From Betaproteobacteria bacterium (lineage in GTDB: Bacteria > Pseudomonadota > Gammaproteobacteria > Burkholderiales > SG8-39): 64,000 nt of DNA. Within the stretch, counting starts at the first letter, position 1. Every line of letters starts with the position of its first letter. Made by a program: the position numbers and the translations under genes. Location: contig SCTY01000010.1 in NCBI GenBank assembly GCA_004297625.1, positions 1 through 64,000 of the forward strand, read 5' to 3'. Below the pieces are notes generated by a model. The model was not told where the DNA came from. It was given only the letters and a program-made list of their open reading frames with translations, and did not search any database. Positions 17,288-25,028 of the stretch are shown here, piece by piece.

Positions 17288-18035
17288 GGGGTTGAAAGGC
17301 AGGCGGGCGCTCGTCACGGGAGCGGCGAGCGGCATAGGGCAGGCCGTGGTGTCGCGCTTGAGGAAAGAGGGCGTCGAAATCTTCGCCACCGACATTCATC
17401 CCGGCCAAGGCCTCATCGTCGCCGATCTCACCGATGCCGACGATGTCGAGAAGCTTTCTTCCTCGGTCGGTTCTCCAGACTTTCTCGTCAACGTCGCGGG
17501 CGGGCCGGTGGCGCCGACGCGCGAGAACACCCTTCCGCAGCTGCCTTCCCGCGCGGTTCGCCTCGAGGACCTGGACGAGAGCGAGTGGAGCCGCGTCATC
17601 GCCGCGAATCTGACGAGCGCGTTCCTCGTCTGCCGCGAGTTCGCGCCGCGCATGAAGGCGCGCAAGTTCGGGCGCATCGTCAACTTCGCCTCGATTGCCG
17701 CGCGCCGGGGCAGCGACCGCGTCGGCGTGCATTACGCCGCCGCCAAAGGCGGCATCATCGGGCTCACCAAGACGCTCGCGCTCGAGCTCGGGCCGCACAA
17801 CATCACGGTCAACGCGATCGCGCCCGGATTCATCAAGACAGCGCGCATGGCGCAGGCTTCCTGGGGCCACGACAACCCCGAAGCCGAAAAGGCGTTCGTG
17901 CACTCGCTTCCGCTGAGGAGAGCGGGCAAGCCCGACGACATCGCCGGCGTGGTGGCGATGCTGTGCTCCGAGGCGGGCGGCTATGTTTCCGGCGCCACCA
18001 TCGACGTCAACGGCGGCTGGTACTTCGGCCCTTGA
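17277..18035 (+). CDS. Short-chain dehydrogenase/reductase
   Basis: 252-aa SDR. Motifs: TGAASGIGQAV (16-26), LVNVAGG, Ser in NFASIAARRGS and YxxxK in VHYAAAKGGIIG. The N terminus MPLKGLKGRRALVTG overlaps the end of the previous SDR, so the pair is translationally coupled. The two are only moderately alike, so they are separate enzymes rather than a recent duplication. It is the last gene of the plus-strand unit; a GGGGTCAGAG palindrome follows. Confidence 0.9.
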   Translation: MPLKGLKGRRALVTGAASGIGQAVVSRLRKEGVEIFATDIHPGQGLIVADLTDADDVEKLSSSVGSPDFLVNVAGGPVAPTRENTLPQLPSRAVRLEDLDESEWSRVIAANLTSAFLVCREFAPRMKARKFGRIVNFASIAARRGSDRVGVHYAAAKGGIIGLTKTLALELGPHNITVNAIAPGFIKTARMAQASWGHDNPEAEKAFVHSLPLRRAGKPDDIAGVVAMLCSEAGGYVSGATIDVNGGWYFGP

Positions 18036-18069
18036 GCTTGCGCAAGACCATTGCCGCGTCGTGCAAATT

Positions 18070-18095
18070 GGGGTCAGAGCAAATGCTCTGACCCC
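18070..18095. repeat. Perfect palindrome of the GGGGTCAG family between convergent genes
   Basis: Twelve-base arms GGGGTCAGAGCA (18070-18081) and their exact complement (18084-18095), with a two-base AA centre. It lies between the SDR stop and the opposing LysR stop. It shares the GGGGTCAGAG core with the two longer palindromes at 28347-28418 and 55692-55766. It probably works as a bidirectional terminator; no U tract is present. Confidence 0.75.
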
Positions 18096-18099
18096 GCAA

Positions 18100-18993
18100 T
18101 CAGCTTTTCTCGACGAGTGGGGCCGCGGCCTCGAGCGCTTCCAGGAAGAGCCGCACTTTCGGCGGCATCAGGCGCCGGCCGGGAAGCAGCGCGTAAATCC
18201 TGAGCGGCGTGCATCCATAGTCCGGAAGAAGCTGTACCAGGCGGCCTTGCTTCACGAGGTCGGCGCAGAAGGTAAGCACGATGCGCGACACGCCGAGCCC
18301 TTCGACGGTCGCGCGCCGGCGCACATCGGCGTTCGGGCTGCGCATGCGCGGACGCATGGGAACCGTGTGCACTGCACCGGCCGAGCCGGTGAAGGACCAC
18401 TGGGCATCGGCGGTGTGCGCGATCGCCGGCAGATCGGCGAGATCTTCAGGGCGTCGCACGGGATGCGTGCGCTCGAGAAACGCCGGCGAGGCGAATATGC
18501 CGCGCGGCAACGCGAAGATGCGCCGCGCGATGCGCCCGCTGTCGGGAAGATCTTCGTCGTAGGTCGAAAAGACGATGTCGTAGCGCCGGTCGAGGGGATC
18601 GATGCGGCCGTGCTCGACGTCGATGTCGATGCGCAGATCCGCGTAGCGCGCGAGCATGTCGCACGCCACCGCGCCGAGGTGATGCGCCCCGAATTCGTAC
18701 GGGGCGGCGATGCGCAGCGTCCCGGCCACCGCCTTGCCGCGCGCCATCGCGTCGGCGCGCATCTCGCGCAGCCGCTGGAACATCGTCGCGGTGTCCTGGT
18801 AGAGCGATTCGCCAGCTTCGGTCGGCCGCACCCGGCGCGTCGTGCGTTGCAACAAGCGTGTGCCGAGCTCGCCTTCCAGGCGCGAGACCGACGCGCTCAC
18901 GCTCGACTTCGGGCGGCTCATGGCCTTCGCCGCCGCGGTGAAGCCGCCGTGCTCGATGACGCAGCAGAAAGCGTCGAGATCGTTCCAGTCCAT
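18100..18993 (-). CDS. LysR-family transcriptional regulator
   Basis: 297 aa. An N-terminal winged HTH (MDWNDLDAFCCVIEHGG through SASVSRLEGELGTRLLQRTTR, residues 1-52) is followed by a long linker helix and a periplasmic-binding-fold effector domain. The branch with VRPTEAGESLY is the one containing regulators close to DmlR/YhjC. It is divergent from the Rieske oxygenase gene with 95 bases between them, so it most likely controls that gene and itself from the shared region. Confidence 0.92.
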   Translation of the reverse strand: MDWNDLDAFCCVIEHGGFTAAAKAMSRPKSSVSASVSRLEGELGTRLLQRTTRRVRPTEAGESLYQDTATMFQRLREMRADAMARGKAVAGTLRIAAPYEFGAHHLGAVACDMLARYADLRIDIDVEHGRIDPLDRRYDIVFSTYDEDLPDSGRIARRIFALPRGIFASPAFLERTHPVRRPEDLADLPAIAHTADAQWSFTGSAGAVHTVPMRPRMRSPNADVRRRATVEGLGVSRIVLTFCADLVKQGRLVQLLPDYGCTPLRIYALLPGRRLMPPKVRLFLEALEAAAPLVEKS

Positions 18994-19004
18994 TGTTCAG
19001 CATT

Positions 19005-19021
19005 CTGGACAATCTATCCAG
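19005..19021. promoter_or_regulatory. Candidate LysR operator in the divergent region
   Basis: CTGGA, seven bases, then TCCAG form a perfect interrupted dyad 12 bases from the LysR start and about 70 bases before the Rieske start. Dyads of this size placed between a LysR gene and its divergent target are the usual autoregulatory sites. Only position and symmetry support it. Confidence 0.4.
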
Positions 19022-19088
19022 GCGCGGCAATTTATCCGGTCGCGCGGCGTTCGTAAACTGCGGGAGCGCATTCCTGAGGAGGAAACGC

Positions 19089-20165
19089 ATGGGACCGGAA
19101 ACGCAGGGCTTCCTGCTGAATTGCTGGTACGTCGCCGCGTGGGATCACGAGCTCATCGACGGCAAGCTGCTCGCGCGCACCCTCCTCGACAAGCCGGTAG
19201 TGCTCTATCGCGGCGACAGCGGGCGCGTCGTCGCGCTCGACAGCCGCTGCTGCCATCGCGGCGCGAAGCTCTCCAACGGCCGCCGCGAAGGCGACGACAT
19301 CCGCTGCATGTACCACGGCCTCAAGTTCGACCCGAGCGGCAAGTGCATCCAGATTCCGGGGCAGGACAACATCCCGAAAGGGCTCGGCGTGCGCAGCTAT
19401 CCCGTGCACGAGCGCGACCACCTCATCTGGATCTGGATGGGCAACCCGGCGGCTGCCGACCCCGCAAAGATCCTCGATTTCCCGTATCTGCGCGACCCGG
19501 CCTGGCGCGGCAAGCCAGGCTACATGCATTACAACGCGAACTATCTGCTGATCGTCGACAACCTCAGCGATTTCGCGCACCTCGCATTCGTGCACACGCG
19601 GACGCTCGGCGGCTCGGAGGAGTACGCGTACAAGTCGAAGCCCACGGCGATCGAGCGCCTGGAGGACGGGTTCCGCGTCGAGCGCTGGCACATGGCCGCC
19701 GACGCGCCGCCTTTCCACCGGAAAGCGGTGCGCAACGCCGGCAAAGTCGACCGGCGCAACATCGCGCGCATGTACGTGCCCGGCATCTTCTTCATGGAGA
19801 CGCTGTTTTCCCCGGCGGGCTCGGGAGCCGGGAAAGGCAGCCTCGAAGGCGCGAAGCAATACCGCAACTGCCAGTTCTTCACGCCCGAGACGAAGCGCTC
19901 GACGCACTTCTTCTGGGATTACCTGCACGACTACGCGCTCGACGATCCGACGATCGCGCTCTCGCTCCACGACAGCATGGTCGAGGGCTTCATGGAGGAC
20001 AAGTTCATCATCGAGGGGCAGCAGGAGATGCTCGATGCGGATCCGGACTTCAAGATGCACGGCATCGTCGCCGACGCGCCGCTCGCGCACTTCCGCCGCA
20101 CGCTCGCAAAAATGATCGCCGCAGAAAAAACCCCATCCATCGTCGAGGAGGCCGCGCATGCCTAA
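19089..20165 (+). CDS. Rieske non-heme iron aromatic oxygenase, VanA-like
   Basis: 358 aa. The Rieske 2Fe-2S ligands are Cys54-x-His56 and Cys73-x-x-His76 (CCHRG and CMYHG). The catalytic domain carries the mononuclear iron segment DNLSDFAHLAFVHTRTLG near 155-175, with its two His ligands. Length and layout match vanillate/phenylphosphate-type oxygenase alpha subunits that O-demethylate or hydroxylate aromatic acids. A strong GAGGAGG site precedes the ATG. No reductase gene lies nearby, so electrons must come from a partner elsewhere. It overlaps the following PBP-fold gene, which ties that protein to the same pathway. Confidence 0.92.
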   Translation: MGPETQGFLLNCWYVAAWDHELIDGKLLARTLLDKPVVLYRGDSGRVVALDSRCCHRGAKLSNGRREGDDIRCMYHGLKFDPSGKCIQIPGQDNIPKGLGVRSYPVHERDHLIWIWMGNPAAADPAKILDFPYLRDPAWRGKPGYMHYNANYLLIVDNLSDFAHLAFVHTRTLGGSEEYAYKSKPTAIERLEDGFRVERWHMAADAPPFHRKAVRNAGKVDRRNIARMYVPGIFFMETLFSPAGSGAGKGSLEGAKQYRNCQFFTPETKRSTHFFWDYLHDYALDDPTIALSLHDSMVEGFMEDKFIIEGQQEMLDADPDFKMHGIVADAPLAHFRRTLAKMIAAEKTPSIVEEAAHA

Positions 20166-21018
20166 GTTCGCCATCACCCCGCACTTCCGCCTGCACGAAT
20201 GGGTCGCCGAGGAGAAGGGCTATTTTCGCGACGCGGGCCTCGAGTACGAGTTTCAGGGGGTTTTTGAAAACCATGCCACCCCGGACAGGGTGGGCGCCTA
20301 CCAGAACATCGAGAAAGGCCGCGACACCAACGTGAGCTGCGCGTGCCACTGGACCGTCAACGTCGCGGCGTCCAAGGGCCACGGCAAGATGTACGCCGAC
20401 GCGTACTCGGTGTCGCCCGCGGGCGTGTTCGTGCCGCCCGAGTCGCCGATCCGCCATCCCGAGGGCCTGCGCGGCGTGCCGATCTCGGTGGGCTACCAGT
20501 CGGGCAGCCATTACTCGACCATCCAGGCGCTCGAGCAGTACATGCCGCTCTCGGACGTCAAGCTTTCCTTCGCCGACGGCATCCTCTTCTCGCGGCTGGA
20601 GAAGCTCATCGACCGGCAGGTGCCGGCGGCGGCGCTGTTCAGCGGGCCGTACTATTTCCTGGAGCAGCTCGGCTTCCGCAAGGTGATCGACACGACGTTC
20701 ATGATGGCGACCATGATCACCGGCGACCCGGATCCGGCCGATCTCAAGAAGTACTTCGCCGCCCTGCGCCGCGCGCAGCGCGACATCGATTTGCGGCCCG
20801 AGCTCTACACCCGGCACTACCGCAACGAGTTCCCGAAGCGCTTCCTCGACCAGATGGACACCCGCCGCTGGGGCCCCGGCGAGCGCATCGTGTTCGAGCC
20901 CTACACCAAGGAGGTGTTCGAGAACTCGTTCAAGTGGATCCGCGAGCGCAACATCTTCGAGCCCGACGCCATGGGCGCCGGGCGTTACGAAGATGCCTGC
21001 GTCTCGCTGGCTACTTAA
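20158..21018 (+). CDS. Periplasmic-binding-protein-fold protein without signal peptide (possible decarboxylase)
   Basis: 286 aa, ABC/NMT1-like substrate-binding fold. The N terminus MPKFAITPHFRLHEWVAEEK has no signal sequence, so it should be cytoplasmic. The motif CACHW (61-65), then SVSPAGVFVPPESPIR and GVPISVGYQSGSH are closely matched by the convergent neighbour at 21015-21896. Known cytoplasmic enzymes with this fold include 4,5-dihydroxyphthalate decarboxylase, and one such relative lies at 24018-25010. Its ATG lies inside the end of the Rieske gene, so the two are co-translated. Enzyme activity is inferred from the missing export signal and the neighbours. Confidence 0.78.
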   Translation: MPKFAITPHFRLHEWVAEEKGYFRDAGLEYEFQGVFENHATPDRVGAYQNIEKGRDTNVSCACHWTVNVAASKGHGKMYADAYSVSPAGVFVPPESPIRHPEGLRGVPISVGYQSGSHYSTIQALEQYMPLSDVKLSFADGILFSRLEKLIDRQVPAAALFSGPYYFLEQLGFRKVIDTTFMMATMITGDPDPADLKKYFAALRRAQRDIDLRPELYTRHYRNEFPKRFLDQMDTRRWGPGERIVFEPYTKEVFENSFKWIRERNIFEPDAMGAGRYEDACVSLAT

Positions 21019-21896
21019 ACGCGGTAGGCGAGGCGCTCGAAGGAGCGCTCCTTGAGGTAGTCGTCGAGCCCCCAGCGCTCCACCTGCTGCATCACCTCGT
21101 CGAACTCCGAGCGCGGGATCGGCTGGTACACGAAGCGCTCGCCGCGCGAGAAGCGGCTGAAGTCCCACGGGTGCAGGTTCTCGAACTCGGGCGGGATCGC
21201 GATCTTCCAGAGGTGCAGGTACTTCGCCAGGTCGGCGTCGAGCGCCTTCTCGGCGCGCTCGAGCCCGCGCAGGTAGGCGCGCACGTCTTCCCGGTTCGCG
21301 GTTTCCGGCACCCACCAGAGGGTGTGGAACTCGTCCTCGATGACGCAGCGCAGGCCGAGCTGCCTCGCCATGTCGATCTGCGGCGGCAGCAGGCTCGCGG
21401 CCGCCACTTCGCCCTCGAGCAGCGCTTTCAGGCGCGCGCCGAAGCCGCCGGTATTCACGGTCTTGACGTTCGCGAGCGGCATGTACTTCTCGAGCCGGTA
21501 CGGCACGTTGAAGTGGCTGCCGGCGCGCATGCCCACGGAGATCGGCACGTCCTTGAGGTCCTCGGGCCGGCGGATCTTCGACTCGGGGCGCACGAAGATG
21601 GCCCAGGGCGAGACGCCGTAGCAGTCCTGCACGAAGCGGCCCATGCCGGCGCTCGCGTTCGAGATCGTTCCCCAGGCGCAAGCGCACTGGATGAGGCTGC
21701 CGTCCTTCTGCTCGGTGTAGGGCTTGTCCTGCGGCCGCTCCAGGTACTTGTAGCTCTTCCAGCTCGACTGCGTGCCGCGGAAGGTTTTCCAGTCGAACTC
21801 CACCTCGACGCCTTCTGCGGCGAAAAAGCCTTCTTCCTGGGCGACGAACTCGTGGATGCCCATGCCTTTCGGCGCTACCCGGACTTTGCGCATCAC
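21015..21896 (-). CDS. Second periplasmic-binding-protein-fold protein without signal peptide, paralog of the convergent gene
   Basis: 293 aa, no signal peptide (MMRKVRVAPKGMGIHEFVAQ). It shares a series of motifs with the opposing gene: CACAW (71-75), YGVSPWAIFVRPESKIRRPE, VPISVGMRAGSH and LEKYMPLANVK. The two genes lie tail to tail and their stop codons overlap in TTAA, as expected for an inverted duplication or a paired acquisition. The site GAGGAGG precedes the ATG, and an 18-bp perfect palindrome lies just upstream of it. Probably a cytoplasmic enzyme or ligand-binding protein of the same aromatic pathway; its reaction is unknown. Confidence 0.78.
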   Translation of the reverse strand: MMRKVRVAPKGMGIHEFVAQEEGFFAAEGVEVEFDWKTFRGTQSSWKSYKYLERPQDKPYTEQKDGSLIQCACAWGTISNASAGMGRFVQDCYGVSPWAIFVRPESKIRRPEDLKDVPISVGMRAGSHFNVPYRLEKYMPLANVKTVNTGGFGARLKALLEGEVAAASLLPPQIDMARQLGLRCVIEDEFHTLWWVPETANREDVRAYLRGLERAEKALDADLAKYLHLWKIAIPPEFENLHPWDFSRFSRGERFVYQPIPRSEFDEVMQQVERWGLDDYLKERSFERLAYRV

Positions 21897-21912
21897 CTAC
21901 CTCCTCAGGTGG

Positions 21913-21930
21913 GTATAGTGGCCACTATAC
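21913..21930. promoter_or_regulatory. 18-bp perfect palindrome, candidate TetR-type operator
   Basis: GTATAGTGGCCACTATAC reads the same on both strands. It lies 17 bases upstream of the ATG of the minus-strand PBP-fold gene and directly before the TetR-like fragment. Size, symmetry and position fit a TetR-family operator overlapping a promoter. The local regulator gene lacks its HTH domain, so the protein that binds here must be encoded elsewhere, or the site is a relic. Confidence 0.6.
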
Positions 21931-21959
21931 TTGCGGAAAAGGCTTTTCGGCGGCGGGTC

Positions 21960-22397
21960 ATGTTCCCTGCGCTTCTCGCCGCCGCAGCCCCGCGCGCGTT
22001 GCTGGATACCGGGGCCCTGTTCGGGACCGACGCCGAGTCCGTTGCCGACTGGCACCGGCGCGTCCTGCACCTGCGCACCAGCGCCGCGAGGCAGGCGGCG
22101 CCGCAGTTCCGCCTGCTGGTGGCCGGCCTGATGACCGACGAGGCACTGCGCCGCAAGGTGATTGCCCTCTGGAAGCAGAACGTGCTGCAGCCCCTGGTCG
22201 GGACCGTGCGCCGCTATCAGCGCCGCCGCCAGCTGCGCTCGGACCTTCGCCCCGAGGCGATCGCGCGCGCCATCATCTCGCTGAACCTCGGCTACATCAT
22301 CGCCCGCGCGTTGCTTGCGCCCGACGCCGACTGGGACGACGAGAGCGAGATTGCGGCGACCGTGGAGCTGATGCTCCGCGGCGCCGCGCAGGCCTAG
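21960..22397 (+). pseudogene. TetR-family regulator lacking its DNA-binding domain
   Basis: 145 aa from the ATG; GTG codons at 21909 and 21918 would add only 14-17 residues. The readable part matches the TetR C-terminal ligand/dimer domain: ADWHRRVLHLRTSAARQAAP, FRLLVAGLMTDEALRRKVIA, then RAIISLNLGYIIARALL. TetR proteins need about 50-60 residues of HTH before this, and only about 60 bases of non-coding DNA lie between it and the divergent gene. The HTH therefore appears to be deleted. It could be a dead relic or a short protein that only forms dimers. Confidence 0.6.
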
Positions 22398-22400
22398 GCT

Positions 22401-22799
22401 TCAGGCGGTCTTTCGCTCCTGGTGCTTGCGCTGCTGCTCCTGCTGCTGCTGAAAGGTCGTGTCGCGCGCCGTGCTCTGCACCTGGCCGAGCTGCGCCTGC
22501 GCCTGCCCGATGATCGCCGCCTGGCTGTCGCCGGCGACGCGCCACATGCGGCTCCAGAAATCGACGGTGCGCTCGAACTGCGCGCCGGTGAAGCGCGTCT
22601 GCAGCGCCATCAGCTCGTCGATACTCTTCACCTCGGAGAGCTCGCGCACTGATTTCACCTGGTCGTCGATCGCGCCCTGCAGAACGTCGAGCTGCTGTTG
22701 CTGCAGCCGCTGCGCGCTCTGCAGCGAGGCGGACATCATGTCGGCGGCGCTCTTCAGGCAGGCGCGGTAGAGCTCGAAATATTGGGGTTGCATGTGCAT
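22401..22799 (-). CDS. Phasin (polyhydroxyalkanoate granule-associated protein)
   Basis: 132 aa. The opening MHMQPQYFELYRACLKSAAD and an amphipathic, Gln- and Ala-rich helical body match phasin-2-type proteins that coat polyhydroxyalkanoate granules. The tail is strongly Gln-rich (FQQQQEQQRKHQ). The ATG at 22799 has AAGGAGAG six bases upstream; the frame is open further upstream but no signal supports a longer start. It stands alone, with no PHA synthase in the window. It suggests that the organism stores carbon as polyester. Confidence 0.82.
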   Translation of the reverse strand: MHMQPQYFELYRACLKSAADMMSASLQSAQRLQQQQLDVLQGAIDDQVKSVRELSEVKSIDELMALQTRFTGAQFERTVDFWSRMWRVAGDSQAAIIGQAQAQLGQVQSTARDTTFQQQQEQQRKHQERKTA

Positions 22800-22920
22800 T
22801 TGTCTCTCCTTCCGAATGGGAAAGCGACTATATGCGTGCCAACCCGCGACGCAGGTTCGCATAGCGGGATTCAAGAAAAACGCGACACGCGCGCTCACGC
22901 GCTCTGCGACCGGAGAAGAA

Positions 22921-23010
22921 TCAGCGGCCGGGCTCTTGCGCCTTGTGGCAGACTGCTTCGATGTTGTGCCCGTCGGGATCGGTCCAGGATCATGGCGCTC
23001 CCTGCGCGCC
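22921..23010 (-). pseudogene. C-terminal remnant of a VOC/glyoxalase-family protein
   Basis: On the minus strand the last 20 codons before TGA (22921-22923) read WTDPDGHNIEAVCHKAQEPG. DPDGHNIEAV is the standard end of vicinal-oxygen-chelate proteins, and its Glu is a metal ligand. Directly upstream the frame meets a TGA (GAP then stop), and no N-terminal part can be found before the neighbouring dehydratase gene. It is a relic of about 25 codons with no likely product. Confidence 0.6.
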
Positions 23011-23046
23011 GATTCTGAGCCGATGCGTTGCCGATTGCCAGCCTGG

Positions 23047-24018
23047 TCAGCCGACGCGCGGCGTGGCGCCCGCCAGCACGGTCTGCATCCAGCCCCGGTC
23101 GATGTTCTGTCCCGTCACGACAATTCCAACCCGGCGCCGCTGTTGCGCCGCGCGCTCCTTCATCAGCGCGGCAAGGGGTGCGGCGCCGGCGCCTTCGGCG
23201 GTGGTGTGGGTGGCGACGAAGAGAATGCGGATCGCCTCCGCGACCTCGTCGTCGGAGACCTCGACGATGCGCTCCGCGCCCCGGCGGATCACCTCGAGCG
23301 CATCCGGGTCGGGCACGCGCACCGCCATGCCGTCGGCAAACGTGAGCGACGAATCGGTCTCGATGACGCGCCCGGCTTCGAAGGAGCGCCGGTATGCATT
23401 GGCGCGCTCCGAGACCACGCCGACAACGCGCGTCTTCAGCCCGAGCGCATCGCGCACCGCGATGACGCCGCATATTCCCGAGCCGAGTCCGATGGGTACG
23501 TAGACGGTGTCCAGATCAGCGACCGCCTTGAAGAGCTCGTAGGCGTAAGTGGCGACGCCGGCCACCAGGTCGGGATGGAACGACGGTGCGTACTCGAGGC
23601 CACGCTCCGCCGCGATCTCGGCCGCGCGCAGCCGCGCCGCGTCGAAATCGCGCCCGTGCTCGATGAGCTCGGCGCCGAAAGCGCGCATGGCGGCGTTTTT
23701 CTCGAGCGAGTTGCCTGCCGGCGCGACTATGGTCACCGCGAGCCCGGCGCGGCTGCCGGCGAACGCGAGCGATTGGCCGTGGTTGCCGCGCGTCGCGCTC
23801 ACGATCCCCCGCACCTGCGGCCGCTCGCGCTTCAGCCGGTCCGCATATACCAGCCCCCCGCGCACCTTGAAGGAACCGACCGGCGTGTGGTTCTCGTGCT
23901 TGACGAAGACCTCGGCGCCGACGCGAGCCTTGAGCAGCGGCCAGGCGAATTGCGGCGTGGGCGGAACCGCGGCCCGGACGGCGGGTAAAGCGGCTTCAAT
24001 TTCTGAAATTGAAAGCAT
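23047..24018 (-). CDS. PLP-dependent threonine/serine dehydratase-family enzyme
   Basis: 323 aa, fold type II PLP enzyme. The PLP Lys lies in PVGSFKVRGG (about 47-56), the Asn-binding segment is SATRGNHGQS, and the phosphate loop is GLGSGICG (about 175-182). No ACT domain follows, as in catabolic threonine dehydratases, serine racemases and hydroxyaspartate dehydratases. The ATG overlaps the stop of the DHP-decarboxylase-like gene (TGATG); a TTG one codon earlier is also possible. Its pairing with a decarboxylase-like gene is odd, and the substrate is unknown. Confidence 0.86.
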   Translation of the reverse strand: MLSISEIEAALPAVRAAVPPTPQFAWPLLKARVGAEVFVKHENHTPVGSFKVRGGLVYADRLKRERPQVRGIVSATRGNHGQSLAFAGSRAGLAVTIVAPAGNSLEKNAAMRAFGAELIEHGRDFDAARLRAAEIAAERGLEYAPSFHPDLVAGVATYAYELFKAVADLDTVYVPIGLGSGICGVIAVRDALGLKTRVVGVVSERANAYRRSFEAGRVIETDSSLTFADGMAVRVPDPDALEVIRRGAERIVEVSDDEVAEAIRILFVATHTTAEGAGAAPLAALMKERAAQQRRRVGIVVTGQNIDRGWMQTVLAGATPRVG

Positions 24019-25010
24019 CAAACCTTGTAGGTTTCGAGCGTTTCTTTAGCGAACAGCTCTTCCGGAGCGAAGCGGCGTTTTGAGAGCCCCTGTTCGTGGT
24101 GGTAACGCAGGAACGTGTCGAGCACGTGGCGGTTCTGCGCCAGGCCATACGGCCACCAGTCGTCGCCCATCTCGCGGCGCGCTTCCTCGACCGCCGCCAC
24201 CGACCAGGGTAGCATCGCCGGCATGGCGGCGGTCTGACCGTAGAGCTCGTAGGCCTTCGCCTTCGCCTCGACGCACGCTTTGTAGAGCGACTGCGCGACC
24301 CACGGATCGGCCTCGTAGACGTCGCGCCGCAACACCACCGTGTGCATGATCGGGAAGATCTTCGTGCGCCGGTAGTACTGCTTTTCCATCTCCACGTAAG
24401 CCGGGAACAGGCGTCTTACTTTTTCCGGATATTTGTGGAACGTCGAGGGCGCGCGCGCGGTCACGAGCGCGTCGAGCTCGCCGTCGGCGATCATCTGCGA
24501 CAGCGTCTGCGTCGGCCCGATCGGCCGCAGGCGGATCGCCTTCGGCAGGTCGAGCCGGATTTTCTCGTCGCGCCCCGGCTGCTCCTCGCCTCCGGAGAAA
24601 TGCTCGACGTCGGTCACTTTCACGCCGTAGTCGTCGGAGAGGATGCCGCGGATCCACACCGGCGCGGTCATCTGGTACTCGGGCACGCCGACGCGCTGGC
24701 CGGTCAGGTCCTGCGGCCGCTCGATGCCGCTCTTCGCCGACACGAAGAGGCAGGAATGCCGGAAGAAGCGCGAGGGGAAAGCCGGGATGGCGATAAAAGG
24801 GGGCTTGTCGCTGTCGAGCGAGGCCACGTAGGAAGACAAGGACATTTCCGAGCAGTCGAACTCGCGGTAGCGCAGCATGCGGAAAAACGTCTCCTCCACG
24901 GGCTGCGCGAGATACACGAGGTCGATGCCCTCGGGGCGCACGCTGCCGTCGGCGAGCGCGCGCATCCGGTCGTAGTGCCAGCAGGCGAAGGTGAGTCGCA
25001 GTCTTGCCAT
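24018..25010 (-). CDS. 4,5-dihydroxyphthalate decarboxylase-like protein
   Basis: 330 aa, no signal peptide (MARLRLTFACWHYDRMRALA). Features of the 4,5-dihydroxyphthalate decarboxylase group within the periplasmic-binding fold are clear: LADGSVRPEGIDLVYL, RYREFDCSEMSLSSYV (about 49-64), FPSRFFRHS and a C-terminal DWWPYG. It should remove a carboxyl group from an ortho-dihydroxylated aromatic acid in the cytoplasm. It is the third protein of this fold in 5 kb. It is divergent, with 18 bases between, from a flavin monooxygenase that could supply the hydroxylated substrate. Confidence 0.83.
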   Translation of the reverse strand: MARLRLTFACWHYDRMRALADGSVRPEGIDLVYLAQPVEETFFRMLRYREFDCSEMSLSSYVASLDSDKPPFIAIPAFPSRFFRHSCLFVSAKSGIERPQDLTGQRVGVPEYQMTAPVWIRGILSDDYGVKVTDVEHFSGGEEQPGRDEKIRLDLPKAIRLRPIGPTQTLSQMIADGELDALVTARAPSTFHKYPEKVRRLFPAYVEMEKQYYRRTKIFPIMHTVVLRRDVYEADPWVAQSLYKACVEAKAKAYELYGQTAAMPAMLPWSVAAVEEARREMGDDWWPYGLAQNRHVLDTFLRYHHEQGLSKRRFAPEELFAKETLETYKV

Positions 25011-25028
25011 GGGTTTTAATATATCCGA

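Noticed and set aside
19032..20177. A 381-codon minus-strand open frame opposite the Rieske oxygenase
   Set aside because: The Rieske ligands are on the plus strand. The opposing frame has no ribosome site or recognisable domain.
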